NCBI GenBank assembly: GCA_934589145.1
Contig: CAKTNW010000010.1
Location: 1 to 62,880, forward strand
Reading direction: 5' to 3'
DNA from: an uncultured Oscillospiraceae bacterium
GTDB lineage: Bacteria; Bacillota; Clostridia; Oscillospirales; Oscillospiraceae
DNA: 62,880 nucleotides
A model generated the notes under the pieces. It saw only the letters and a list, made by a program, of their open reading frames with translations. It did no database searches and was not told the DNA's origin. Each line of letters opens with the position of its first letter. Position 1 is the first letter of the stretch. Made by a program: the position numbers and the translations under genes. Positions 33,761 through 42,429 of the stretch are shown piece by piece.

Positions 33761-34930
33761 TTACCACTCCAGGTTGCGCTCGGTCTCTTTGCTGAATACA
33801 TGGGCCACATTGCCGCCGAAGATCATGTTGACCTCGCTTCCCATGGGGAAGTGGGCGGCATTGCCGTTGGTGGGCACGATGACCACCACGTCGTGGCCGT
33901 TGCTGGAGATATGCAGGTGCACGGAGGAGCCCATCAGCTCGCTGACATCCACGGTGCCCTTGACGCCGTCGGCGCACAGCATGATATGGTCGGGCCGCAC
34001 GCCCAGCACCACGTCCTGCTCGGGAACGTCCTTGGCGCTCAGCCGCTGCTGCTTATCCTCGGACAGCTCCACGGTGATGCCGTCCAGGGTCACGGCATAC
34101 TTGCCGTTCTGCTTGATGAGCCGCGCGTCGAACAGGTTCATCTGGGGGGTGCCGATGAAGCCTGCCACGAACAGGTTGGCGGGATGGTCAAAGACCTCCT
34201 GAGGCGTGCCGATCTGCTGGATGAAGCCGTCCTTCATGATGACGATCCGGTCGCCCAGGGTCATGGCCTCGGTCTGGTCATGGGTGACGTAAATAAAGGT
34301 GGTGTCGATCCGCTGGCGCAGCTTGATGATCTCGGCGCGCATCTGGTTGCGGAGCTTGGCGTCCAGGTTGGACAGGGGCTCGTCCATCAGGAACACGGCG
34401 GGGTCGCGGACGATGGCGCGGCCGATGGCCACACGCTGGCGCTGGCCGCCGGACAGGGCCTTGGGCTTACGATCCAGATACTGGGTGATGTCCAGGATCT
34501 CGGCCGCCTGCTTCACCTTCTTGTCGATCTCGTCCCTGGGAACCTTTTTCAGCTTCAGGGAGAAGGCCATGTTCTCGTACACGGTCATGTGGGGATACAG
34601 GGCGTAGTTCTGGAACACCATGGCGATATCACGATCCTTGGGCTCCACGTCGTTCATCAGCTTGTCGCCGATCCACAGCTCGCCGGAGCTGATGTCCTCC
34701 AGACCGGCGATCATGCGCAGGGTGGTGGACTTACCGCAGCCGGAGGGGCCCACCAGCACGATGAACTCCTTGTCGGCGATCTCCAGATTGAACTGCTGAA
34801 CCGCCACGACGCCCTCGTCGGTGATCTGGAGATTGGTTTTCTTCTCCTGCTCCTCGCCCTTCTTGGCCTTTTTCTTCTTCTCGGTGTTGGGGTAGATCTT
34901 CTTCAGATCCTTCAATACGACCTTTGCCAT
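33761..34930 (-). CDS. ugpC: Sugar ABC transporter ATP-binding protein, UgpC/MsmX type
   Basis: This CUT1-family ATPase usually energises several carbohydrate or glycerol-phosphate importers. The 389-residue protein has Walker [11 protein letters not shown]-loop [12 protein letters not shown], signature LSGGQRQR, Walker [14 protein letters not shown] and a C-terminal TOBE-type regulatory domain. A lysine-rich insert (residues about 12-37, [14 protein letters not shown]) between the first strands is a feature of Clostridia homologues. No permease genes are nearby, which fits a shared ATPase. The ATG at 34930 has only a weak ribosome binding site. Confidence 0.93.
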   Translation of the reverse strand: MAKVVLKDLKKIYPNTEKKKKAKKGEEQEKKTNLQITDEGVVAVQQFNLEIADKEFIVLVGPSGCGKSTTLRMIAGLEDISSGELWIGDKLMNDVEPKDRDIAMVFQNYALYPHMTVYENMAFSLKLKKVPRDEIDKKVKQAAEILDITQYLDRKPKALSGGQRQRVAIGRAIVRDPAVFLMDEPLSNLDAKLRNQMRAEIIKLRQRIDTTFIYVTHDQTEAMTLGDRIVIMKDGFIQQIGTPQEVFDHPANLFVAGFIGTPQMNLFDARLIKQNGKYAVTLDGITVELSEDKQQRLSAKDVPEQDVVLGVRPDHIMLCADGVKGTVDVSELMGSSVHLHISSNGHDVVVIVPTNGNAAHFPMGSEVNMIFGGNVAHVFSKETERNLEW

Positions 34931-35034
34931 ACGTTCTTGACTGTAACTGCTCTGCCTCCGCAAAAAGCAGTCTCGCAGCCGCCTGAGGCGCGCCGCCTTA
35001 CGACAGGTCTCCACACTGCCGCACCGCCAGCCAC
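34912..35034 (-). CDS. Possible upstream small ORF, translationally coupled to ugpC
   Basis: A GTG at 35034 lies 10 bp after a strong AAAGGAGG, and the 40-codon frame ends in TGA at 34912-34914, overlapping the ugpC start by 19 bp. The ugpC ATG itself lacks a good Shine-Dalgarno. The peptide ([15 protein letters not shown] onward) resembles nothing known to me. It may be only a leader that brings ribosomes to ugpC, or chance. Confidence 0.3.
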   Translation of the reverse strand: MAGGAAVWRPVVRRRASGGCETAFCGGRAVTVKNVWQRSY

Positions 35035-35112
35035 AGCGGATCTTCCTCCTTTAATTTGCCGCCGCCGGCCATAAAGTGGAGTGACCACCGGCGGTTGGAA
35101 TAAGACAGTATT

Positions 35113-35141
35113 ATTCTATACGAATCCGCCGGGAATTACAA
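35113..35141 (-). promoter_or_regulatory. Promoter of ugpC
   Basis: On the minus strand TTGTAA (35136-35141) and TAGAAT (35113-35118) are 17 bp apart. This implies a leader of about 175 nt before ugpC. Confidence 0.6.
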
Positions 35142-35235
35142 GGGGCAAATTGTGAATTTTTACCCGTACCGGCGGGGTAAGGCGGCCCGTGCGCGGCGAC
35201 GCGCCGCGCAGGCGGCGTCCCCGCAAATTCTCCCC

Positions 35236-35264
35236 TTGCAACCGTCCACACGGTGTGATACAAT
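35236..35264 (+). promoter_or_regulatory. pduL promoter with internal inverted repeat
   Basis: TTGCAA (35236-35241) and TACAAT (35259-35264) with a 17-bp spacer. The spacer carries CACAC-G-GTGTG (35247-35257), a likely operator position. Confidence 0.65.
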
Positions 35265-35280
35265 ATTTCAACACATTATG

Positions 35281-35296
35281 ACACGGTTTACCGTGT
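35281..35296. promoter_or_regulatory. Palindrome ACACGGT-TT-ACCGTGT in the pduL leader
   Basis: Perfect 7-bp arms around TT lie just before the ribosome binding site (AAGGAGG). ACACGGT also occurs in the promoter spacer (35248-35254), so both may be bound by one regulator. It could alternatively be an RNA hairpin next to the ribosome binding site. Confidence 0.5.
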
Positions 35297-35314
35297 GCAA
35301 GGAGGAACATCACC

Positions 35315-35878
35315 ATGTCTTTCATGATCGAAACGTCTGCCCGTCATATCCACCTGACCCAGGAGTCCGTGGAAAAGCTGTTTGGCGAGGGCTATCAGCT
35401 GACCATCCGCAAGCCCCTGTCCTATCCCGGCCAGTACGCCAGCAACGAGCGTCTGACCATCGTCGGCCCCAAGAAGGAAATGGCCAACGTGTCCATCCTG
35501 GGCCCCACCCGCAAGGCTGACCAGGTGGAGATCTCCGCCACCGACGCCCGCACCCTGGGCATCGACGCTCCCATCCGCGAGAGCGGCGACGTGAAGGGCT
35601 CCGGCGCCTGCAAGCTGATCGGGCCCAAGGGCGAGCTGGATCTGACCGAGGGCGTCATCATCGCCAAGCGTCACCTGCACGTCACCGAAGAGGATGCCGC
35701 CGAAATGGGCATCAAGAACGGTGAGATCATCAAGGTCGCCTGCGGCGGCGAAGGCCGTAAGCTGATCTTCGACGACGTGGTCGTCCGCGTCAACGTGGGC
35801 GGCGCCACCACCATGCACATCGACACCGATGAGTCCCAGGCCGCCAACAACCCCACCGTGGGCGAGATCTTCCGGTAA
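35315..35878 (+). CDS. pduL: Phosphate propanoyltransferase / phosphotransacylase, PduL type
   Basis: PduL interconverts acyl-CoA and acyl phosphate. The 187-residue protein has the two beta-barrel PduL domains: SARHIHLTQE with metal-binding His residues at the N-terminus, the middle GPKGELDLTEGVIIAKRHLH with further His, and a C-terminal MHIDTDE. No N-terminal microcompartment-targeting extension is seen and no shell genes are nearby. The enzyme therefore probably serves as the housekeeping phosphotransacetylase of acetate or propionate formation. Confidence 0.95.
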   Translation: MSFMIETSARHIHLTQESVEKLFGEGYQLTIRKPLSYPGQYASNERLTIVGPKKEMANVSILGPTRKADQVEISATDARTLGIDAPIRESGDVKGSGACKLIGPKGELDLTEGVIIAKRHLHVTEEDAAEMGIKNGEIIKVACGGEGRKLIFDDVVVRVNVGGATTMHIDTDESQAANNPTVGEIFR

Positions 35879-35910
35879 GCGCACCCCGGAAATAGAGTGA
35901 GATAGAGAAA

Positions 35911-35941
35911 GAGAGGACGCGAAGCGTCCTCTTCTTTTTTT
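35911..35941 (+). terminator. pduL terminator
   Basis: AGAGGACGC and GCGTCCTCT flank GAA and are followed by a T-rich tract. It is related to the AAAGAGGACGC hairpins near 24-25 kb. Confidence 0.85.
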
Positions 35942-35957
35942 GCTTGCCGCGATCCCC

Positions 35958-37355
35958 TTACACCAGCTTTTCAAAATACCGGAAGGTCTCGTCGTCGTGG
36001 GTGTGGCGCATGCAGGCCGACAGCATCCGCTCCGACGCGGCGTTCTCCTGATAGCACTTGGCCACCACGCGGGTCAGGCCCAGGTGGTACAGCGCCCAGT
36101 CCGCCACGGCGGCAAACGCCTCGGTGCCGTAGCCGTGTCCGGCAAAGGCCGGGGCGATGCGGCAGCCCTGCTCCATGGTGCCACGCCAGTCGCCGTTATA
36201 CAGCACCACCTCGCCGATGCAGCGGCCCTCCAGCCGGACGGCGAAGTTGATGGCGATGCGGCTTGCAAAGTCCTGGCGGGTCACGTCCAGGAAGTAGTCC
36301 TCCGTCAGCTCGCCCTTCAGGTCGTCACGGTAGTCATAGCCCCACCAGCGGTTGCGGTCGTCGTCCAGGCACAGGGCGTTATAGGCGGCCTTGTCCTCGT
36401 CGGTGAAGGGGGAGAGGGTCAGCCGCTCCGTGGTGAGCTCCGGGATGTGCCGCAGGGCGTCCAGCTCGCACCCCACCTCGAACCGCAGCTTGCCGCCCAG
36501 CTCCGCGGGCAGGTATTGCAGCTTGGAGGTGCGCAGGCCGCGGTCCCGGCCGTCGTCCTCCCGGTTGATCCAGCGGCAGTCGCCGCCGTAGTAATCGGCG
36601 AATTTCTGCACCATGGCGGGGTAGACGCCGGCGTGGGAGTACAGGGCCTTTTCAATGTGGCACACCAGGGTCTCGCCGCACTTCTCCGCCAGAGCGATGG
36701 CCAGCAGGCGGCCCTCCCACAAAATGCCGCCCGCCCGGAACATGCCGGTGCCCAGATAGGTGAACAGATCCTGAGCTAGGGCCAGCTCACGTCTGGCCTC
36801 GGGGCTCTGCTTCTGGAACTCCCGGTCGTAGTCGGCCCAGAAGGCCGCCAGCAGATCGGCGTTCTCCGACGTCAGGGGGATGAACTCCGCGCCGGGGTGC
36901 TCCTTATTGAACTTGTTGATGTGGTTGCGCTGGCCGCTGTAATGGCGCCCGGCGAAGTGGGCCAGATCCTCGGCGTGGTAGAGGTAGTCCTTCCAGGCCC
37001 GCTCGTTGGTGATGGTGACGCGGGGCCAGCGGAGGGCCAGCTTCCCGGCCTCGGACTCCGGCACCACGGAGAAGATGGGCCGCACGCCCTTCTGGCGGCA
37101 GTGATCCTCGATGGTGGCCAGGGCGGCGTCCACGTCGCCATCCGGGCCTGGGATGGGGTAGTCGAACTGAGGCACGCCGTCGATGCAGTTGCGGATGACC
37201 AGGCACCCGTCGGTGAAGGCGTACTCCGAGTGGAGGTGGCCCCGCCACATGTATTTGACGCCGGCGCTGTATTCGCACAGGCGGTAGGTGCAGTTTTCGT
37301 AATAGGGCCGCATGACGGTCATGGCGTCCGCGGTCACGGGGGTGAAGTTCAGCAT
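35958..37355 (-). CDS. DUF2156 domain fused to GNAT acetyltransferase
   Basis: The 465-residue protein has an N-terminal DUF2156 region (about residues 1-290), related to the soluble catalytic part of aminoacyl-phosphatidylglycerol synthases; GQRNHINKFNKEHPGAEFIP and CHIEKALYSHAGVYPAMVQKF are typical. The C-terminal RimJ/RimL-type GNAT domain (about 300-465) has TERLTLSPFTDEDKAAYNAL and RIAPAFAGHGYGTEAFAAVA as the acetyl-CoA loop. It has no membrane helices. Substrates are unknown. RBS is AGGAGA. Both domains are GNAT-fold. Confidence 0.85.
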   Translation of the reverse strand: MLNFTPVTADAMTVMRPYYENCTYRLCEYSAGVKYMWRGHLHSEYAFTDGCLVIRNCIDGVPQFDYPIPGPDGDVDAALATIEDHCRQKGVRPIFSVVPESEAGKLALRWPRVTITNERAWKDYLYHAEDLAHFAGRHYSGQRNHINKFNKEHPGAEFIPLTSENADLLAAFWADYDREFQKQSPEARRELALAQDLFTYLGTGMFRAGGILWEGRLLAIALAEKCGETLVCHIEKALYSHAGVYPAMVQKFADYYGGDCRWINREDDGRDRGLRTSKLQYLPAELGGKLRFEVGCELDALRHIPELTTERLTLSPFTDEDKAAYNALCLDDDRNRWWGYDYRDDLKGELTEDYFLDVTRQDFASRIAINFAVRLEGRCIGEVVLYNGDWRGTMEQGCRIAPAFAGHGYGTEAFAAVADWALYHLGLTRVVAKCYQENAASERMLSACMRHTHDDETFRYFEKLV

Positions 37356-37435
37356 AGGGAAGTCTCCTGTTGAGTTTATATTATGATTTGTGGTTTGGTA
37401 ACGGTCTCCGACGGCCCGTCTATCGGTAGTCGCTG

Positions 37436-37664
37436 CGTAGGGGAGGGGCGGGCGCTGTGGAGCAAAGCGGAACGAGTGCCCTTGGGGTACCCCTCCCGTT
37501 TGATATACGGTAATGCTGTCGGTGAACGGCGGGCGGGGTAGAACCCCGCCCCTACGCACGGTGTACGATGGTGCAGTGCGATGTCGGGCGGCGGCATGTG
37601 GTCATGCCGCCCTACGGAATTCTATCGGTGGTCGCTGCGTAGGGCGGGGTGACCTCACCCCGCC
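37436..37664. repeat. Modular palindromic repeat cluster I
   Basis: Units are GAGGGGCGGGCGC...GTACCCCTC with a medium loop (37436-37499), GCGGGGTAGAACCCCGC, GCGGCATGTGGTCATGCCGC and GGGGTGACCTCACCCC. The spacer before the last unit (about 37613-37640) is almost identical to that in cluster J. Confidence 0.88.
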
Positions 37665-37751
37665 GCCGAGCAACGATTCATCCCCTGCCGTTGCGCCGCA
37701 TGAGCGGCAGCGGCGCAGGAAGGAAGTCAATACGTCATACGCAGCGAAATC

Positions 37752-37907
37752 AAACAGGTTCCGCGAACGCGCGGTAAAAGGCTGCAAATTTGCAGCACGG
37801 CATAGCGTGCGCGGATCCTTAAACCGCAGGTTTAAGCAGCGTTTTTGGGTACTTTTGCCGCTGCGGGCAAAAGTACCTCGCGCTCGAAAGCGCGAAATAG
37901 CCTGTTT
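37752..37907. other. Multi-hairpin element enclosed by a terminal stem
   Basis: Six successive perfect inverted repeats lie inside a closing stem AAACAGG (37752-37758) / CCTGTTT (37901-37907). They are CCGCG/CGCGG (37761-37774), the palindrome GCTGCAAATTTGCAGC (37781-37796), GCACG/CGTGC (37795-37810), CTTAAACC/GGTTTAAG (37818-37836), a 12-bp stem GGTACTTTTGCC/GGCAAAAGTACC (37848-37877) and CGCGCT/AGCGCG (37879-37894). The element touches the lysR stop codon. It may be a structured RNA or a small non-autonomous mobile element. Confidence 0.75.
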
Positions 37908-38778
37908 ACAATTTCTCCGCCATTTCGGTGGTGAACTGCAAAAATTTTCTGGCCAATGGGCGCATGTCCTTCCGGGGACGGGTGGCGACCCCCAGCTCCC
38001 GCACGGCGGGGGGATCCAGCGGCAGGGCCAGCACATCGCTGGAGCGGCCCTTCAGCACCAGGCGGCTGAGGATGCTGACCCCCAGCCCGTGCTCTACCAT
38101 GGAGATGATCACCGTGTCGCTGACCTGGGTGTCCCGGATCACCGGCGTCACGCCGCAGCGCTCCAGCACCCGCATGATGTCCAGGTGGAACCCCAGGGAG
38201 GGCATCAGAAACTCCTGGCCCTCCAGCCGCCGCACGTCCAGACTGTCGCCGCCGCCGGTGTCAAAATCCCGGGGCAGGATCACCAGCAGTGGGTCGGGCT
38301 TCAGGGGCGTCCAGTCCAGGGTGCTGCTCTCCTGACGGGAGGCGAAGGCCATATCTACCTTTCCCTCACGCACCCAGCGATATACCTCCTCCACCGAGCC
38401 CATCTGCACATCCACGCTGACGCCGCTGTGCTGGCGGCGGAACTGCTCGATCAGCTCCGGCAGCCAGTGCATGGCGATGCTGGCGTAGGAAGCCACCCGG
38501 ATGGTCTCCTCCTGGCGGGAACTGATCATGGCGATCTCCCGCTCCAGGGCCCGGTTGGCCGCCAGGCACTGCTGCACGATGGGCATGATCCGCTGGCCCG
38601 CCGGGGTCAGCCGCACACCGCGGCGGTCACGCACCAGAACGGAAAAGCCGACCTCCCGCTCCAGGCTGTTCATCATGTGGGTCAGGCCCGACTGGGTATA
38701 GCCCAACTGCTCCGCCGCGCGGGTGAAGCTGCCCAGCTCCACCGCCGCGGCCAGCGCCTCCAGCTTTTTGCCGTCCAT
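37906..38778 (-). CDS. LysR-family transcriptional regulator
   Basis: The 290-residue protein has the N-terminal winged HTH (residues 1-60: LEALAAAVELGSFTRAAEQL, then GYTQSGLTHMMNSLEREVG, ending RLTPAGQRI). It is followed by a periplasmic-binding-like effector domain (SYASIAMHWLPELIEQF, SLGFHLDIMRVLERCG). LysR proteins usually control a divergent gene. Here the divergent region (38779-39283) contains only a putative small transcript and then purA, so the target is uncertain. Confidence 0.92.
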   Translation of the reverse strand: MDGKKLEALAAAVELGSFTRAAEQLGYTQSGLTHMMNSLEREVGFSVLVRDRRGVRLTPAGQRIMPIVQQCLAANRALEREIAMISSRQEETIRVASYASIAMHWLPELIEQFRRQHSGVSVDVQMGSVEEVYRWVREGKVDMAFASRQESSTLDWTPLKPDPLLVILPRDFDTGGGDSLDVRRLEGQEFLMPSLGFHLDIMRVLERCGVTPVIRDTQVSDTVIISMVEHGLGVSILSRLVLKGRSSDVLALPLDPPAVRELGVATRPRKDMRPLARKFLQFTTEMAEKL

Positions 38779-38888
38779 GCGCGCGCCTCCCTCTTCTGTA
38801 AAATAGTAGCATACATTCTATCATGGGACTGCTGCAAATGCAACCATCAAATATGACATTTCTTCATGGAAAGATGAAAAAATGTCGC

Positions 38889-39088
38889 TTTACAAATCTT
38901 GCAACATTGTGTATCTTATAGACAGTAATTCTCCACATATTACTTTTCCTTTCTATCCTCAAATCCCTTTTGGTGGCTGCGCGGTTTTCTCCCCGCGCAG
39001 CCATCGCCCTATTCCTCCTCGATATATTGTTTTCCTGTGGAGAAGCTGCCATGAAAGAAAAGCGGACTGCCATGCAGTCCGCTTTTTA
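38889..39088 (+). ncRNA. Candidate small transcript between lysR and purA
   Basis: TTTACA (38889-38894) and TATCTT (38912-38917) are 17 bp apart. An 11-bp stem TGGCTGCGCGG/CCGCGCAGCCA lies at 38974-39003. A terminator AGCGGACTGC/GCAGTCCGCT with five T closes the segment at 39058-39088. The unit would give an RNA of about 165 nt. A short frame inside (from 38882) has no convincing ribosome binding site. The -10 is weak, so this is tentative. Confidence 0.35.
39058..39088 (+). terminator. Terminator upstream of purA
   Basis: AGCGGACTGC and GCAGTCCGCT flank CAT and are followed by TTTTT. There is no annotated gene on the plus strand directly before it. Confidence 0.85.
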
Positions 39089-39199
39089 TGTTGCATGAGG
39101 GGGAATCCGAAGCTGGCACGGTGTATATTCGCCGGGGCCTGACGGGGTTCGTCCGCATATCATCACTTTTGCTTATTTCACCCATGCAAAACGCATACT

Positions 39200-39262
39200 T
39201 TACTTATCTTGCTTCCGTGCTTATAATAAAGCGTTGTTTATTTGAAAAGCTTATTGTAAAAT
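39200..39262 (+). promoter_or_regulatory. Two promoters of purA
   Basis: The distal pair is TTACTT (39200-39205) and TATAAT (39222-39227), spacer 16. The proximal pair is TTGTTT (39234-39239) and TAAAAT (39257-39262), spacer 17, just before the AGGAGG site. Confidence 0.6.
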
Positions 39263-39283
39263 ACAGAACAGGAGGCAGCAGAC

Positions 39284-40558
39284 ATGGCAAATTGCGCGAT
39301 CGTGGGCATCAACTGGGGCGACGAGGGTAAGGGCCGCATGGTGGACTATCTGACGGAGCGGTACGACGTGGTGGTACGGTATCAGGGCGGCGGCAACGCC
39401 GGTCACACCGTCATCAACGACATGGGCAAATTCGCCCTGCATCTGCTGCCCTCCGGCATTTTCCGCCAGGGCGTCATGAACATTCTGGGCAACGGCGTGG
39501 CGCTGGACTGCGAGAATCTGGTGCAGGAGATGGAGACCCTCCGTGCCGCCGGTGTGTCCATTTCTCCGGAAAACCTGATGGTCAGCAGCCGCGCGTCTCT
39601 GCTGCTGCCGTGGCACCGTGAGCTGGACGCCCTGGAGGAGGCCCGTCTGAAGGACAAAAAGTACGGCTCCACCAAGCAGGGCATCGCGCCGTTCTATTCC
39701 GATAAGTACCAGAAAAAGACCGTTCAGGCCGGTGAACTGCTGTATCCCGAACACCTGAAGGCCCACCTGCAGGATCTGCTGGAGTGGAAGAACCTGATCC
39801 TCCAGAAGGTCTATGGGGCCAAGGGCTACACCATGGAGGAGCTGGAGCAGTGGCTGGACACCTACGCCGCCCAGGTGCGCCCCTATGTGGCCGACACGGG
39901 CCGCTATCTGCGCAAGGCCCAGGACGAGGGCAAGGCCATCCTGTTCGAGGGCCAGCTGGGCGCGCTGCGTGACCTGGACTACGGCATCTATCCCTACACC
40001 ACCTCCTCCAATACCATCGCCGCCTATGCCCCTGTGGGTGCGGGCCTGCCCACCGCGAAAATCGACGAGGTGGTGGGCGTGGTGAAGGCCTATTCCTCCT
40101 GCGTGGGCGAAGGCCCCTTCACCTGCGAGTGGTTCGGCGAGGATGCCGAGAAGCTCCGTGAGGCCGGTGCCGAGTACGGCGCCAAGACCGGCCGTCCCCG
40201 CCGCGTAGGCCCCATCGATCTGGTGGCCACCCGCTACGGCGTGGAGGTGCAGGGCGCGACGAACATCGCCCTGACCAAGCTGGACATCCTCAGCTATATG
40301 GCCGAGATCCCCGTCTGCGCCGCCTATGAGATCGACGGCCAGATCACCCATGAGTTCCCCTTCCCCGCCGTGCTGGAGCAGGCCAAGCCCGTGATGGAGT
40401 ACCGTCCCGGCTGGCAGTGCGACATCTCCGGCGCGCGCACCTGGGAGGAGCTGCCCCAGGCCGCCCGCGACTATGTGGCGTATGTGGAAAAGGCCATCGG
40501 CTGCCACATCGGCTACGTCTCCGTGGGCGCGGAGCGGGAGAGTTTGATCGTCCGGTAA
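39284..40558 (+). CDS. purA: Adenylosuccinate synthetase
   Basis: PurA joins IMP and aspartate using GTP, the first step to AMP. The 424-residue protein has the N-terminal WGDEGKGRMVDYL P-loop region, GGGNAGHTV, the QLGALRDLDYGIYPYTTSSN segment and RPRRVGPIDLVATRY, with the switch and base-binding loops intact. RBS is AGGAGG. It lies in the same direction as purB, which catalyses the next step, but the two are separated by 430 bp of palindromic repeats. Confidence 0.97.
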   Translation: MANCAIVGINWGDEGKGRMVDYLTERYDVVVRYQGGGNAGHTVINDMGKFALHLLPSGIFRQGVMNILGNGVALDCENLVQEMETLRAAGVSISPENLMVSSRASLLLPWHRELDALEEARLKDKKYGSTKQGIAPFYSDKYQKKTVQAGELLYPEHLKAHLQDLLEWKNLILQKVYGAKGYTMEELEQWLDTYAAQVRPYVADTGRYLRKAQDEGKAILFEGQLGALRDLDYGIYPYTTSSNTIAAYAPVGAGLPTAKIDEVVGVVKAYSSCVGEGPFTCEWFGEDAEKLREAGAEYGAKTGRPRRVGPIDLVATRYGVEVQGATNIALTKLDILSYMAEIPVCAAYEIDGQITHEFPFPAVLEQAKPVMEYRPGWQCDISGARTWEELPQAARDYVAYVEKAIGCHIGYVSVGAERESLIVR

Positions 40559-40567
40559 AGAGGGCTC

Positions 40568-40876
40568 GGCGGCATGTGGTCATGCCGCCCTACGGAATTC
40601 TATCGGTAGTCGCTGCGTAGGGCGGGGTGATCCTGTTGCGGTGCCCAAAATTTCTGCGCTGCCTTACGGCAGGCGCTTGAAATTTTGACCGCTGCCACTC
40701 GTTCGCCGTGCTTCATCTGCCACTGGCAGCGCACAGCTCTCTCCCCTCACCCCGCCGCACGGTAACAGACGAGACCTTCGATAGACATCCGTAGGGGCCG
40801 GCGTCCTCGACGGCCCGCCATTCTATCGGAAAACTGTCTCAATTTGAACGGGGCGTCGAGGACGCCGCCCCCTACA
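40568..40876. repeat. Modular palindromic repeat cluster J
   Basis: The purA-purB gap contains a GCGGCATGTGGTCATGCCGC unit (about 40568-40593), a GGGGTGA...CACCCC unit carrying the long loop module (about 40617-40756), and a facing pair GGCGTCCTCGACGGCC / GGCGTCGAGGACGCC. No gene is present. Confidence 0.9.
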
Positions 40877-40993
40877 AACGGATTCGATGCACGGTCATAC
40901 TGCGCGAAACCTTCTTATTCATGCCGCCTGGGGCGGCATACCGCAGGTTTTCACTTTTCTCTTTTCACTCTTCACTTCTCAGGAGGCCATCCT

Positions 40994-42412
40994 ATGTCCC
41001 ACTCCACCTACCAGTCCCCACTGGCGTCACGGTACGCCTCGCAGTACATGCTGCACCTGTTCTCTGACGACAGCCGCTATCAGACCTGGCGGCGGCTGTG
41101 GACAGCACTGGCCCGCGCCCAGCACGACCTGGGACTGCCCATCACGGCGCAGCAGGTGGCGGAGCTGGAGGCCCACATCGCCGACATCGACTACGACGTG
41201 GCCGCCCAGCGTGAGCGGGAGGTGCGCCACGACGTGATGGCCCATGTGTACGCCTACGGCAAGGCCGCGCCCTCCGCGGCGGGCATCATCCACCTGGGGG
41301 CTACCAGCTGCTACGTCACCGACAACGCCGACCTGATCCTGTACCGTGACGGCCTGACCTATCTCCGTGGCCAGCTGCTGGCGGTGCTGGCCAATCTGGC
41401 GGCCTTCGCCGAGAAGTACGCCGCCACCCCCACCCTGGGCTACACCCACTATCAGCCCGCCCAGCCCGTCACCGTGGGCAAGCGGGCCACGTTGTGGATG
41501 CAGGACTTCCTCTCCGACCTGGAGGAGCTGGAGCACGTTCTGGGTACCCTGAAATTCCTGGGCTGCCGGGGCACCACCGGCACCGAGGCCAGCTTCATGG
41601 ATCTCTTTGACGGCGACGAGGAGAAGATCGACGAGATGAACCGCCGCATCGCCGCCGAATTCGGCTTTGCCCAGTGCTTCCCGGTGTGCGGCCAGACCTA
41701 TCCCCGGAAGGTGGACAGCCGGATCCTGAGCTGTCTCAGCGCCATCGCCCAGAGCGCCTATCGCATGGCCAACGACATCCGCCTTTTACAGCATGACCGC
41801 CAGGTGGAGGAGCCCTTTGGCGCAAGCCAGATCGGCTCGTCGGCCATGGCCTATAAGCGCAACCCCATGCGCTGCGAGCGCATCTGCTCCCTGAGCCGTT
41901 ATCTGATGGCCGACGCCATGAACGCTCCCATGACCGCCTCCGTCCAGTGGATGGAACGGACGCTGGACGACTCCGCCAACCGGCGCATCGCCCTGCCGGA
42001 GGGCTTCCTGTGCGCCGACGCGGTGCTGCGGCTGTGCCAGAACGTGACGGACGGCCTGCACGTCAACGAGGCGGTCATCGACCGGACGCTGCGGGAGTAT
42101 CTGCCCTTCCTGGCCACGGAGGATCTGATGATGGAGGCGGTGAAGCGGGGCGGCGACCGCCAGCAGCTTCACGAGATCATCCGCCGCCACTCCATGGCCG
42201 CCACGGCCCGGATGAAGGAGAGGGAGCCCTGCGACCTGCTGGATCGCCTGGCGGGTGACCCGGCCTTCGGCCTGACCCGGCAGGAGCTGGACGCCCTGAT
42301 GGAGCCCAAGCGGTACATCGGCCGCTGTCCCCAGCAGGTGGCCCGGTTTCTGGATCAGTGCGCGCCGCTGCTGCGTGAGGCCCACGCCGCCGACGGCGAT
42401 ATCCAGGTATAA
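40994..42412 (+). CDS. purB: Adenylosuccinate lyase
   Basis: PurB cleaves adenylosuccinate to AMP and SAICAR to AICAR. The 472-residue protein has the fumarase-superfamily signature GSSAMAYKRNPMRCE, plus HLGATSCYVTDNAD with the catalytic Thr-Ser and TLGYTHYQPAQP with catalytic His. The ATG at 40994 follows AGGAGG at 7 bp; the longer frame (from 40844) reads into repeat sequence. Confidence 0.97.
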   Translation: MSHSTYQSPLASRYASQYMLHLFSDDSRYQTWRRLWTALARAQHDLGLPITAQQVAELEAHIADIDYDVAAQREREVRHDVMAHVYAYGKAAPSAAGIIHLGATSCYVTDNADLILYRDGLTYLRGQLLAVLANLAAFAEKYAATPTLGYTHYQPAQPVTVGKRATLWMQDFLSDLEELEHVLGTLKFLGCRGTTGTEASFMDLFDGDEEKIDEMNRRIAAEFGFAQCFPVCGQTYPRKVDSRILSCLSAIAQSAYRMANDIRLLQHDRQVEEPFGASQIGSSAMAYKRNPMRCERICSLSRYLMADAMNAPMTASVQWMERTLDDSANRRIALPEGFLCADAVLRLCQNVTDGLHVNEAVIDRTLREYLPFLATEDLMMEAVKRGGDRQQLHEIIRRHSMAATARMKEREPCDLLDRLAGDPAFGLTRQELDALMEPKRYIGRCPQQVARFLDQCAPLLREAHAADGDIQV

Positions 42413-42429
42413 TATTCAGGTATCATGTA

